Below are positions 1 through 8,004 of a DNA stretch of 17,625 bases, piece by piece. Numbering within the stretch: position 1 is the stretch's first letter; each line of letters opens with the position of its first letter. Below the pieces are notes generated by a model. It saw only the letters and a program-made list of their open reading frames with translations, was not told where the DNA came from and searched no databases. A program made the position numbers and the translations under genes. Source of the stretch: Candidatus Fibrimonadales bacterium (GTDB taxonomy: Bacteria > Fibrobacterota > Fibrobacteria > Fibrobacterales > Fibrobacteraceae); assembly GCA_009788135.1 (NCBI GenBank), contig WQSA01000023.1:1-17625 (forward strand), read 5' to 3'.

Positions 1-184
1 TTTTTTTGTCTTTTTTCCAGGCTTTATCTTTTGTAGGCTTGAGCGCAGAGCAATCTTCCTTTGCGCCTTGCTCAACACGTTGTTTGCATTCTTTGAACGC
101 TTTCCATTCTTCTTTGTTTTTCTTGCCCCCGCCAGCAAAGGCAGATGAAACGGCTATGGCCAGCACCAGTGCTAAAATTTTCAT
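1..184 (-). CDS. Small secreted lysine-rich protein, C-terminus cut by window edge
   Basis: The reading frame opens at an ATG at 184-182 and stays open for 61 codons to the window start, so the C-terminus is missing. A perfect AGGAGG lies just upstream (minus strand), which fixes the start. The product begins MKILALVLAIAVSSAFA, a clear Sec signal peptide with predicted cleavage after the AFA motif at residue 17. The visible mature part is short, very rich in Lys and Glu, and has two cysteines (in FKECKQR and KEDCSAL) that could pair in the periplasm. I do not recognise a family. It lies downstream of the large surface lipoprotein gene on the same strand, 131 bases away, and could be its own unit or a distal operon member. 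The function is unknown; that it is a real, exported protein is well supported. Confidence 0.75.
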   Translation of the reverse strand, partial: MKILALVLAIAVSSAFAGGGKKNKEEWKAFKECKQRVEQGAKEDCSALKPTKDKAWKKDKK

Positions 185-250
185 AGTTACCTCCTGTTTA
201 CATTTTACCTACGTATTAAAATAGAATTATTTTCAAGCCTCTGGAGGTAA

Positions 251-267
251 TTTATGCTATGCATAAA
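251..267. repeat. Short perfect inverted repeat (7-bp arms, 3-base loop)
   Basis: TTTATGC and GCATAAA flank TAT between the large lipoprotein gene (stop at 316) and the small secreted-protein gene. It is not followed by a T-run on the minus strand, so it is a poor intrinsic terminator. It could be a weak mRNA hairpin or an operator-like dyad, or chance. I see nothing else in the 185-315 gap except the AGGAGG ribosome-binding site of the small gene. Confidence 0.3.
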
Positions 268-315
268 TGCTCGCAGCTTACAGTAACGCCCATTGCTACG
301 CAAGCACTATGCGCT

Positions 316-3300
316 TTAGTCCTGGAGACACCTAACAGAGAACAAGCCCGTCTTATAGTCGTTGTACCCGTTGGCGTACTCGTAGAGGTAGAACATGCGC
401 CGGCTGTAGGCGATGTCGCTACTGAGCTCGTACTCACTGGAACTCCACCAGTAGCCTTGGTAGCCAGCAACGTGGAAATAGCCATCCGAGTAGTCGTAAC
501 CGCCCGGCAGGGCCGAAAAGCCGTAGTCATCCGTGCCATCACCACTGCTACTCCAACCACTCGTAGCCTTTAACCTTGTCCCAGCACAGTTAGTACAGTC
601 TCCTTGGATTTCAACATAATTTGTCAGCGTTGTCCATTCCGCATCGCTAGGAATATGCCATCCATCGGGACAAATGCCACGGTGCTTGGATGAATGAACC
701 TGACTTGCGCAAGTGACGGAGTTGCAATTTGTGTTTAGAGCCATAGCCGTGGACCAATTGTAAAGACGACCGTAGCTCGCACAGTAACTGCTGCTATTGT
801 TATAGCACACATCAGTTGTATTATCTGGAACATCGTAATTTAAATTCCTTGCCATCCAGATTTGCTCGCCAATCAAAACAGCTTCGTAATCTTCGTCTTG
901 ATAATCTACAGGATTTTTCAAAAATATCCCATTAGGATTGATATCCAGCTTGCATTCATATAAACTAGGATTATAAGCTTGCGGATTAATTCCGCATTTG
1001 TCCACCATCTGACTGTTATTGTAACAGAGCTTCCCAGAAGCATTTGTCCAACCGCCGCAGTTAACTTGTAAAACATTGCTCAGGCATCTTAAATTTGCAT
1101 TTGAAGCATCGTACCAATCCGTGCCGCATTTAGTTACTACAACATTACTTTGGCAGGCCTTATTTTCATCTAAAGCATTATACCAACCGTCTGTGCCGCA
1201 TTTTGTTACTATAACGCCACTCTGGCAATCCAAATTTGTATCTGAAGCTCTATACCAGCTATTTGAACCGCACCTTTTTTCCACAAAAGCATTATTATTG
1301 CACCTTTCATTTGCAATATTTGAAGCATTATACCACTCTGAGCCGCATTTAGTTTCTATAACATTGTTGTAGCACCTCAAATTTTCACTTGGAACATACC
1401 AGCTATTGGGATCGGAAGCATTGCATCTAGTTTCTATAACATTGTTCATGCATCTACGGTTATCGGCAACATAATACCATGTGCCGCAAAGTTCTTGTAA
1501 ATTATAACCATCTTCGCATCTCAAATTATCTTTCGTAGCATCATACCATCTCGAGCTGCATTTAGTTTCTATAATATCATTCTCGCATCTCAAATTTACA
1601 TCTGAATCGTTATAATAGTTCCAACTTGTTCCGCATCTAGTTTTAACAATGCCATTCTCGCACAGCAAATTTTCACTTGATGCATTATACCATGTATAAG
1701 TGCCGCACTTGGTTTCTATAACTCTGTTAGCGCAACGCTGACTCGGAGGATAAAATGTTTGCCCATCGCATGTATTTGAACTGCTCGAAACGAAAGAATC
1801 ATCTTTTAAGCAACGCACAGAAAACAAGCTGGATTTATTGCTGGATTCTTTATATATGTTCTCATCCCAGAAATTCATGCGCCTGCTATAAGCACCATAG
1901 GAACCGTACTCACTAATGCTCCACCAATAGCCATTGTAGCCAACACCGTCGAAGCTAGAACTGTAGCCAGCACCACCTGGGAAGGCCGAAAAACCATAAC
2001 TATTTGTACCATTGCCATTATGCTCGCCACCACTCTCATTATACCATCCACTCGTATTTTTCAATATCGTTCCCGCTGTAGAAGCGCCTCCCACAGTTGC
2101 GGCTAACACATCCCAATCCTCATCGCTTGGAATATACCAACCTTCCGGACAAATGCCGCGATGCTTGTATTGTATTTGGTCTGCGCAAGAATAATAATTA
2201 TTGCAATTCTGGCTAAAACCCATAGCTGTTGACCAGTCGTAAAGACGGCCATAAGTAGTGCAGTTGCTGGGATTTCTATCGTAGCACAAATCCGTTGTAT
2301 TTTCCAGAACATCGTAATTTAAATTCTCCGCCATCCATGTTTGAGTACCTATTTTTACGGTTTTATAGGTTTGACTATCGTAAGTCAAAGTGCCATAAGA
2401 AATCGAGCTGCTAGAAACCGAAGAACTACTGCTTACAAAGGGAGCATCTCTAAGGCAACGCACAGAAACTAATTGCGATTTGCTAAGCTCGTTATTGCTG
2501 ATATAATCAGAACTGTACATAAACAGTCCCTTAACATAGTGAAGGTTATTGTTATAAGATTCGCTAGCACTCCACCAGTATCCGTAATGACCGATATTTC
2601 CAAAATAATATTCGCTGCTTCCGTTGTTTTCACCGCTGCCTCCCGGCAGGGCAGAAAAGCCATAAGTGTCTTCGCCGCTACCATTGTTAACCCAGCCTCC
2701 TGATGCTTTCAAATGTTTAGCCGACATATAGAGCATATTATCATCGCCATGATAATCATACAACTGATTCCAATCATCATTGCTCGGAATATGCCAGCCT
2801 TCGGGACAAATACCGCGATGATACGGAGACTGCATTTGGCTTGCGCAAGATCTGGAATTGGAATTGCAACTCTGGCTAAAACCCATAGCCGTTGCCCAAT
2901 CGTAAAGGCGGCCATAGATAGCGCAGTTGCTAGGATTTTTATCGTAGCACACATCAGCATTGTTATTTGGAACATTATAATTTAAATTTTCTGCCATCCA
3001 AAGCTGAGTACCTATGGGCGTTGTTCTATAAGTTTGGCCTCCGCAGGCAATAGTGTTTGCGCCAGCAACCGTATTGCCGCAAGGTTCACCAACAAATGGT
3101 TGGCTGCCCCCAGTTGAACCATCCTTCAAACAGCGTACAGAGTATCTATTCTTCTTATCCTTGCCATCCCGTTCGGCATAACTGCTGTATGATATTATTC
3201 TGGTATCGATTAAAGAAGCATAGAATTCGCTGGCACTCCACCAGTAGCCCGAACTTCCTTGGGAACAGGAGTATTGAGATTCACAGTAACCACCCGGCAG

Positions 3301-3903
3301 AGCAGAAAACCCATAAGTATCTTCGCCTCTGCCATTAGCAACCCAGCCATACGTAGCCTTCAAATGTTTGCCTGCCGTGCTGCAATAACTTTTATAGCTG
3401 TTGGAATATGTATTGCAATCTTCTTTTTCCACAAAACCAAACAACTCATCCCACTCTTCGCCAGTTGGAATGTGCCAGCCTTCCGGGCAAATGCCGCGAT
3501 GATATGGCTCCCTTATTTGGTATGAGCAATTACTGTTGGAATTATTACAACTATAATCAAAACCCATAGCAGTGGCCCAATCGTAAAGAACTCCATAGTT
3601 ATAGCTATCGGTGTTTTTAAAAGCGTTATTGTCGCCATAGTAATTCAAATTTTCCGCCATCCAGGTTTGAGAACCTATTTGCACGGTTTTGTAAGTTTGT
3701 CCGCCGCAGGCAACCGTATTCGTGCCAGCAACCGTATTGCCACAAGGCTCAGATATACCTTTCTCAATGCCACCCCCAACACCTTTATCGCCGGAATAAT
3801 TCTGGCTTTTTGGGTCATTATAGCCATCGCGTTCTGCATCTGCGCAAGCGAAAAACAACAAAGCCATGCCAAAGCATAGCGCAACTTTTAGCTTTAAAAC
3901 CAT
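316..3903 (-). CDS. Giant surface lipoprotein with four Fibrobacter paralogous domains and a Cys-repeat region
   Basis: A 1195-residue protein. The N-terminus is a lipoprotein-type signal ending in LLFFAC (Cys20; the lipobox is weak). Four copies of the Fibrobacter succinogenes major paralogous domain follow at about residues 66-261, 287-486, 505-701 and 1003-1195. Each shows the order IGxQxWMAxNLNY, YGxLYxWxTAM, HRGICPxGWxIP, YGFSAxPGG, GYWWSxSE and SVRCLxD. Poly-serine linkers occur at about 491-500 and 706-709. Residues 712-985 hold about 12 repeats of 21-26 residues with two cysteines each. The start is supported by AGGAG 7 bases upstream and by a 10-base overlap with the preceding gene, implying translational coupling. 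The molecular function of the domain is not known to me; a role in surface display, adhesion or substrate binding is inference. It is the last gene of a three-gene operon. Confidence 0.9.
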   Translation of the reverse strand: MVLKLKVALCFGMALLFFACADAERDGYNDPKSQNYSGDKGVGGGIEKGISEPCGNTVAGTNTVACGGQTYKTVQIGSQTWMAENLNYYGDNNAFKNTDSYNYGVLYDWATAMGFDYSCNNSNSNCSYQIREPYHRGICPEGWHIPTGEEWDELFGFVEKEDCNTYSNSYKSYCSTAGKHLKATYGWVANGRGEDTYGFSALPGGYCESQYSCSQGSSGYWWSASEFYASLIDTRIISYSSYAERDGKDKKNRYSVRCLKDGSTGGSQPFVGEPCGNTVAGANTIACGGQTYRTTPIGTQLWMAENLNYNVPNNNADVCYDKNPSNCAIYGRLYDWATAMGFSQSCNSNSRSCASQMQSPYHRGICPEGWHIPSNDDWNQLYDYHGDDNMLYMSAKHLKASGGWVNNGSGEDTYGFSALPGGSGENNGSSEYYFGNIGHYGYWWSASESYNNNLHYVKGLFMYSSDYISNNELSKSQLVSVRCLRDAPFVSSSSSVSSSSISYGTLTYDSQTYKTVKIGTQTWMAENLNYDVLENTTDLCYDRNPSNCTTYGRLYDWSTAMGFSQNCNNYYSCADQIQYKHRGICPEGWYIPSDEDWDVLAATVGGASTAGTILKNTSGWYNESGGEHNGNGTNSYGFSAFPGGAGYSSSFDGVGYNGYWWSISEYGSYGAYSRRMNFWDENIYKESSNKSSLFSVRCLKDDSFVSSSSNTCDGQTFYPPSQRCANRVIETKCGTYTWYNASSENLLCENGIVKTRCGTSWNYYNDSDVNLRCENDIIETKCSSRWYDATKDNLRCEDGYNLQELCGTWYYVADNRRCMNNVIETRCNASDPNSWYVPSENLRCYNNVIETKCGSEWYNASNIANERCNNNAFVEKRCGSNSWYRASDTNLDCQSGVIVTKCGTDGWYNALDENKACQSNVVVTKCGTDWYDASNANLRCLSNVLQVNCGGWTNASGKLCYNNSQMVDKCGINPQAYNPSLYECKLDINPNGIFLKNPVDYQDEDYEAVLIGEQIWMARNLNYDVPDNTTDVCYNNSSSYCASYGRLYNWSTAMALNTNCNSVTCASQVHSSKHRGICPDGWHIPSDAEWTTLTNYVEIQGDCTNCAGTRLKATSGWSSSGDGTDDYGFSALPGGYDYSDGYFHVAGYQGYWWSSSEYELSSDIAYSRRMFYLYEYANGYNDYKTGLFSVRCLQD
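948..1770 (-). repeat. Coding region for about 12 tandem two-cysteine repeats
   Basis: Within the giant lipoprotein (residues about 712-985) a unit recurs about 12 times. The consensus is roughly C-G-x(1-4)-W-Y-[ND]-A-S-x-x-N-L-R-C-x-N-N-V-I-E-T-[KR], 21-26 residues per unit. Each unit has two cysteines, one at its start and one about 11-15 residues later, giving about 24 in all. This suggests either one disulfide per unit or a ladder of inter-unit bonds. The first unit (GQTFYPPSQ) and the last (NPQAYNPSLYEC) are the most divergent, as expected for capping units of an array. DNA copies vary, so the array is old rather than a recent slippage product. No known fold is assigned. Confidence 0.75.
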
Positions 3904-4715
3904 ATATGCACTCCTATTCCTGTGGCTAAAATAACTCCTCCGACTATATACAACATATTCCTTGTGCTTCTAGCATCCTCCACCTTTTCCCACATAGCAT
4001 CATAAATGTAATTAGGATAGCCTGGCTGCATATGGCGATAATCATCGTGGTAATTGTTTACATCGCTGTTTATTGCTAAAGCACTATAGGTAATAAGCCC
4101 AACGCCTATCAAATCCAAAGTCAAAGCCACCCAAAAACCGCTGCGACCTTTTTTCTCAACTTTCTCAACATTAGATTCTATTGCCGCAGGAGACTGAGCC
4201 GCCAAATCTAAAGCCGCATTCACAGTCAAGTCCATGCCAATGCTTTTAAGCAGGTCTGTAATCTCCATAGGGGTTGTTGGCAACTGCTTTATGCAACCAG
4301 CAGTCAAACCAACATCCATAACTTTCTTGTCGTCAGGGCAGGTAAACTTCGTTTTGCAAGAAGCTTTCACCTTCGCAACAGAAATTCCCAAATCTTTTAT
4401 AAAATCAGACACATTGAAATTTTTTTTGGAACTCGGCAAATCAAACATCTCTTTATGACAAGGATTAGAACCTGTATAAACTGCCAGAGCTTTTGGCGCA
4501 GGTTCTGCTGGAACGGGCTTCACCAGAGGAGCAGCTTCAGCAACAGGTGCTGCTGCTGGAGGCGCTATTACCGGCTCTACCGCTGCAGGAGTTTCTTCAG
4601 GAGCCGATTCCGGCTCCGCTGCCGCAGGAGACTCTTCAGAAGGTGAATTGTGCTCTGCATAAGCAGTAACCGCAAAAAAACACGCAATAAATGCAAGTTT
4701 CATTAATTTGTTCAT
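3894..4715 (-). CDS. Exported protein with Pro/Ala-rich linker, four-cysteine domain and two C-terminal membrane segments
   Basis: A 273-residue protein starting MNKLMKL with an AGGAG 6 bases upstream, which favours this ATG over the one four codons later. Residues 1-20 form a signal peptide (AYA cleavage motif). Residues 24-76 are a Pro/Ala/Glu-rich spacer of PAAAEP/PEETPAA type, as used to cross the periplasm or cell wall. A compact segment with Cys86, Cys120, Cys126 and Cys141 follows. Residues 192-215 and 253-272 are hydrophobic and could form a membrane hairpin around a Tyr/Asp-rich loop. The gene lies 30 bases after the small lipoprotein gene and overlaps the giant lipoprotein gene by 10 bases. 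I recognise no family. The close coupling suggests it helps display, anchor or export the giant lipoprotein, which is inference only. Confidence 0.85.
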   Translation of the reverse strand: MNKLMKLAFIACFFAVTAYAEHNSPSEESPAAAEPESAPEETPAAVEPVIAPPAAAPVAEAAPLVKPVPAEPAPKALAVYTGSNPCHKEMFDLPSSKKNFNVSDFIKDLGISVAKVKASCKTKFTCPDDKKVMDVGLTAGCIKQLPTTPMEITDLLKSIGMDLTVNAALDLAAQSPAAIESNVEKVEKKGRSGFWVALTLDLIGVGLITYSALAINSDVNNYHDDYRHMQPGYPNYIYDAMWEKVEDARSTRNMLYIVGGVILATGIGVHIWF

Positions 4716-4745
4716 AAAAAACTCCTATATCTGAGCCAATTCCTA

Positions 4746-5102
4746 TTACCAAGCATCGTAATAGTCAGAGCAAGTTATGCCTTCCGAACCGTAAACATAT
4801 CTGGTTATGCCATCCTTAGCGCATTTTGCCACCCATCCGCTCGGACAGCCTTCAGTTGATGAAAATTCACCGCTGTCACATGCTTTTTCAGAGCCAATAA
4901 CACTCCCATCAGAATCATAATCCCAAACTAAATTAGGAGCTGTTTCCCAACATATCTCTACCATTTGTCCTGCTACAGGCCTATGATAAACTCCTGTCTT
5001 GCAGGACACTACAGCCTTGTCGCCGTCGTCATCAGAGCAGGAAAACGTGAATGCCATGGCAAGTGAGATGCCTGCCGCCAAGAGAAAACGATTGGTTTTC
5101 AT
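4746..5102 (-). CDS. Small cysteine-rich lipoprotein, first gene of the surface operon
   Basis: A 118-residue protein. The N-terminus MKTNRFLLAAGISLAMAFTFSC is a lipoprotein signal with acylated Cys22, followed by an acidic SDDDGD stretch. The mature part has six further cysteines (34, 51, 75, 86, 94, 111) in a small aromatic-rich domain, including CPSGWVAKC. Start choice: AGAGG lies 6 bases upstream of the ATG, and the transcript from the promoter at 5135-5163 would carry a leader of about 25 bases. No family is recognised. It is cotranscribed with the two genes downstream (30-base gap), so it is probably a small surface partner of the giant lipoprotein. The export prediction is strong; the role is unknown. 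Confidence 0.8.
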   Translation of the reverse strand: MKTNRFLLAAGISLAMAFTFSCSDDDGDKAVVSCKTGVYHRPVAGQMVEICWETAPNLVWDYDSDGSVIGSEKACDSGEFSSTEGCPSGWVAKCAKDGITRYVYGSEGITCSDYYDAW

Positions 5103-5134
5103 AGTAAACCTCTTTAATCAAATAATTAAATGCA

Positions 5135-5163
5135 AATATAAAATATTATTTATTCCTTGTCAA
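5135..5163 (-). promoter_or_regulatory. Near-consensus sigma-70 promoter of the surface lipoprotein operon
   Basis: On the minus strand, TTGACA (5158-5163, perfect -35) is separated by exactly 17 bases from TATATT (5135-5140, 5/6 to the -10 consensus). The start point would be near 5128, about 25 bases before the ATG at 5102, leaving room for the AGAGG ribosome-binding site. The spacer is almost pure A/T. This is one of the two best promoters in the window and implies strong, constitutive-type transcription of the three-gene surface operon. Confidence 0.75.
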
Positions 5164-5195
5164 GGGTAGGTCAAAAGAAAAGCCACTTGCGATAG

Positions 5196-5951
5196 CTATT
5201 TATTTGCATAATTCCACGCCCACTGCTCCGGATATTCCAAAATCCAACTCTCAAAAATCTTAGCAATTTCCGCCGCCTCAACCCCTGACCCAGGTTCATA
5301 CACCTTTTCAATCCTAATAATATGCACATCGTCTTGCCTGAAAGTCCTGAAAAGCACAACGCTTGCTCCGAGCTTGTTTGCCGTCAATGGCAACTTCAAA
5401 AATAACGGAACGCTCTGGCCTAAAATATCAAAATACTCTGCGCCAAATTTTGACTGATCTGCCATCACAGCTAAAATTTCTTTATTGCGAATAATATGTT
5501 TTAAAATTCTTGTGTCTTTTACAATGTTTAAATTTTTCACATTCCTAACCGAATTCAAAAAATTATCCAGCCGCTTATTCCTAAATTCAGAAACCATTAA
5601 ATTCACACAACTCTCCACTCTCCACTCTCCACTCTCAACTAATTTTATCAACCCCCTATGCAACATCTCAAACGCTCCCAAATGAATGCTCACAAAAACA
5701 ACAGGCTCCTCCGGTATCAAATTCCTATTCTCAAATTTCACGGGAACATTTTTATTTTGCAGAAATCTCAGGCTGTCCAAGCCATTGAAAAAAAGATTTT
5801 TATAAACTTCTTTTGGCACTAGCCCTAAATTCGCTCTTTTCAAACGCTCTGCAATGTAGTCTCTCTCCTTTCTAAATTTGAGCAAATAAATCGGGTAAAG
5901 AAATTCAAAGAACGATTTTCTTAGGATAAAAGCCAATATCGAAAAAAACAT
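5196..5951 (-). CDS. LpxL/HtrB-like lipid A acyltransferase
   Basis: A 251-residue protein of the lysophospholipid/lipid A acyltransferase superfamily (LpxL/LpxM/HtrB type). Such enzymes transfer an acyl chain from acyl-ACP to a lipid A precursor at the inner membrane. Visible marks are an N-terminal hydrophobic segment (residues 1-24), the catalytic HxxxxE motif at His90-Glu95 in SIHLGAFEM, FRNKRLDNFLN (123-133), the ADQSKFG segment (164-170), and the C-terminal PEQWAWNY motif (241-248). Length is slightly below the usual 290-310, mostly at the N-terminus. Residues 105-115 are encoded by a tandem heptamer repeat (5610-5640), placed in the loop after the catalytic helix and before the VNLMV strand. 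No Shine-Dalgarno is obvious. It stands alone on its strand, diverging from the GH9 gene. The substrate could be another glycolipid. Confidence 0.85.
   Translation of the reverse strand: MFFSILAFILRKSFFEFLYPIYLLKFRKERDYIAERLKRANLGLVPKEVYKNLFFNGLDSLRFLQNKNVPVKFENRNLIPEEPVVFVSIHLGAFEMLHRGLIKLVESGEWRVESCVNLMVSEFRNKRLDNFLNSVRNVKNLNIVKDTRILKHIIRNKEILAVMADQSKFGAEYFDILGQSVPLFLKLPLTANKLGASVVLFRTFRQDDVHIIRIEKVYEPGSGVEAAEIAKIFESWILEYPEQWAWNYANK
5610..5640. repeat. Heptanucleotide tandem repeat ACTCTCC x4 inside the lpxL-like gene
   Basis: On the + strand, ACTCTCC runs at 5610-5616, 5617-5623 and 5624-5630, then ACTCTCA at 5631-5637 and a partial ACT. In the minus-strand gene it encodes VESGEWRVESC (residues 105-115). 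Because 7 is not a multiple of 3, a pure ACTCTCC array gives the same seven-residue cycle in all three frames of a strand (GEWRVES on the coding strand, TLHSPLS on the other) with no stop in any frame. A related array occurs at 9970-10004. Confidence 0.9.
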
Positions 5952-5967
5952 AATGAGAATTTAGTAT
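5939..5967 (+). promoter_or_regulatory. Possible promoter of the GH9 cellulase gene
   Basis: TCGAAA (5939-5944) is 17 bases from TAGTAT (5962-5967), each about 4/6 to consensus. The predicted start is only a few bases before the ATG at 5977, and no Shine-Dalgarno is present, so the transcript would be nearly leaderless. The box lies in the 25-base gap between two divergent genes and overlaps the 5' end of the acyltransferase gene. The match is modest. Confidence 0.35.
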
Positions 5968-5976
5968 TTTAAAATT

Positions 5977-8004
5977 ATGATGGCTATCCTGTTGTTTCTC
6001 GCCTCTTTCTGCTTTGCTCAGTCGATTATGGTAGATCAGTTTGGCTATCGAGAAGGGGCAAAGAAAATTGCAGTGATAAATTATAACCCTGGTACGCAGC
6101 TTCAGGTTATAAACAATGCTTCGCAAACCGCAGCCTTTAGCGGCACGCCAACGGCTTTCAATTCTGGGCAAACGGATGCGGCTTCTGGCGATAAAATCTG
6201 GCACTTTGATTTTTCAAGCGTAACAGCACCTGGAAAATATTATATTATGGATCAATCAAACAATATCCGCTCATATTCATTCCGCATTGGCAATGATGTT
6301 TATAACGATGTGTTGAAAGCAGCGGTCAAGACTTTTTACTACCAGCGTGCCGGCATGGCAAAGACTGCGCAATACGCAGGAGAAGAATGGACAGATGCAA
6401 TGTGCTTTGCACAAGACAAATATACGCGCGATTTTTTCAGAAAAAACGTTGCATCAACCGAGAGAGATTTGAGCGGGGGTTGGTTTGATGCGGGAGACTA
6501 CAACAAGTACACAAAATGGACTGCAGACTATATCGCAGAAATGTTGCTGATGTACGAAGAAAATCCAAACGCATTTACCGATGATTTCGGAATTCCTGAA
6601 TCTGGCAACGGCACTCCTGATATTCTTGACGAAGCTAAATGGGGGCTGGACTGGCTTTTGAAAATGCAAAACAACGACGGTTCAATGCTAAGCGTGCAGG
6701 GCTTGGCGCACGGCTCGCCACCATCAAGCGTCACCAATCCGAGCTACTACGGTCCGGCAAATGCAACCGCTGCATTCGGTTCAGCCAAAGCCTTTGCCAT
6801 AGCAGCTCGCATTTTTGATTCTGACGAATTTAAAAACGCTGCTATCAAAGCTTGGGAGTGGGGCATTGCGCATTCGGATTCAATGTTCAGCAACAACGTG
6901 AATTCCAATAACTCGTCTGGACTGGCTGCCGGCAATCAGGAGATAACAGACAATGGCACTTTTGCGCGAGATGAAAATTTAGCCACAGCGGCGTGGTATC
7001 TGTTTGAATTGACAGAGAACGAAAATCTTTTGGCAATTGTAGAAGAAAACCTCATAAAATTTCCATTGTTTGCATGGTCTAATTTTATGGATCATTACAG
7101 ACACTCGTCTCACATGCTTTACATTCGCTACATAAATAACTCGAGAGGAAATCAAACTTTGAAAAACGACATAAGAAATCGTATGAAAACGGCTTTTGCA
7201 AAAACTGGCGACTTTAATGGTTCCAACGGCTATGCATCCGATGGCTACCGTGCATTTATCAAAGACTACAACTGGGGTTCCAATAAAGCCAAAGCTGATT
7301 ACGGCCTGACTTTTTATAAATGGAATACAGTAGATGCTTCCATCAATGCACAGGAGTTCAAGGAACGTGCTGAAGGCTATCTGCATTATATTCATGGCGT
7401 TAATCCATTCAATATGGTTTATCTTACGAACATGGAACGCTATGGTTCATCAAGAAGCCAAAAAACTTTTTACCACTCTTGGTTCAACGAGGATAAAACT
7501 CCAGCACCCGGTTTTCTGCCTGGCGGTCCCAATGCCAATTATAAGTGGGATGCCTGCTGCCCGTCTAGCTGCGGTTCAACAGATAACAACGCAATGTGTA
7601 ACCTGGTATCTATTCCAACTGGCCTTCCTCCAGCAAAAATGTATGTAGAAACAGCTGTCGGTTGGCCAATCAACTCATGGGAAATCACCGAGAATAGCAA
7701 CGGATACCAACTGGCATATATCAGGCTGCTGTCAAATTTTGTGGATCGTGGCGCTACTAATCCAGTAAAAAAGCGCGAGACTATTCAGAATTTCAAAATT
7801 GCGCAAACCAAAGACGCTTTGCATATTTTCGGAGACAAGGCTTTGCAAATTTCCCTTTACAATATGAAAGGAAAATTGCTTCTCAAACAACAGAGCAGCG
7901 GCGGAACTCTCAGCGTAAATTTGCAAAACATTCCAAGCGGAGTTTACATAGCTCGGATTTCTTATGGTTCCGAAGTTTCAAAAATAATACTCCCAATTCA
8001 ATAA
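5977..8004 (+). CDS. Secreted GH9 endoglucanase with CelD-type N-domain and type IX-like C-terminal tail
   Basis: A 675-residue cellulase. Residues 1-15 are a short signal peptide (FCFAQ); M1 or M2 could start. Residues 17-104 resemble the Ig-like CelD N-terminal domain (MVDQFGYREGAKKIAVI, then PGKYYI). The GH9 catalytic (alpha/alpha)6 region spans about 110-590. It carries GGWFDAGDYNKY with Asp171/Asp174 as catalytic base residues and IPESGNGTPDILDEAKWGLDW (206-226). A late WEITENSNGYQLAYIRLL segment supplies the acid, best aligned as Glu572, or Glu569 otherwise. A Cys-rich insert (CCPSSC, 527-532) precedes it. Residues 604-675 resemble a type A sorting tail of the type IX system (LYNMKGK, then NIPSGVYIARI). 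GH9 enzymes hydrolyse beta-1,4-glucans; this one likely acts outside the cell. No CBM or dockerin is seen. The 3' end overlaps the TonB receptor gene by 27 bases. Confidence 0.93.
   Translation: MMAILLFLASFCFAQSIMVDQFGYREGAKKIAVINYNPGTQLQVINNASQTAAFSGTPTAFNSGQTDAASGDKIWHFDFSSVTAPGKYYIMDQSNNIRSYSFRIGNDVYNDVLKAAVKTFYYQRAGMAKTAQYAGEEWTDAMCFAQDKYTRDFFRKNVASTERDLSGGWFDAGDYNKYTKWTADYIAEMLLMYEENPNAFTDDFGIPESGNGTPDILDEAKWGLDWLLKMQNNDGSMLSVQGLAHGSPPSSVTNPSYYGPANATAAFGSAKAFAIAARIFDSDEFKNAAIKAWEWGIAHSDSMFSNNVNSNNSSGLAAGNQEITDNGTFARDENLATAAWYLFELTENENLLAIVEENLIKFPLFAWSNFMDHYRHSSHMLYIRYINNSRGNQTLKNDIRNRMKTAFAKTGDFNGSNGYASDGYRAFIKDYNWGSNKAKADYGLTFYKWNTVDASINAQEFKERAEGYLHYIHGVNPFNMVYLTNMERYGSSRSQKTFYHSWFNEDKTPAPGFLPGGPNANYKWDACCPSSCGSTDNNAMCNLVSIPTGLPPAKMYVETAVGWPINSWEITENSNGYQLAYIRLLSNFVDRGATNPVKKRETIQNFKIAQTKDALHIFGDKALQISLYNMKGKLLLKQQSSGGTLSVNLQNIPSGVYIARISYGSEVSKIILPIQ

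Noticed and set aside
259..573. Open frame of 104 codons on the + strand opposite the giant lipoprotein gene
   Set aside because: It is antisense to the conserved fourth paralogous domain, has no signal or domain, and is explained by codon bias of the real gene.
5150..5200. Intrinsic terminator after the lpxL-like gene
   Set aside because: Only a three-base stem could be drawn, without a proper G/C hairpin followed by a T-run; the region is better explained as the promoter of the next operon.
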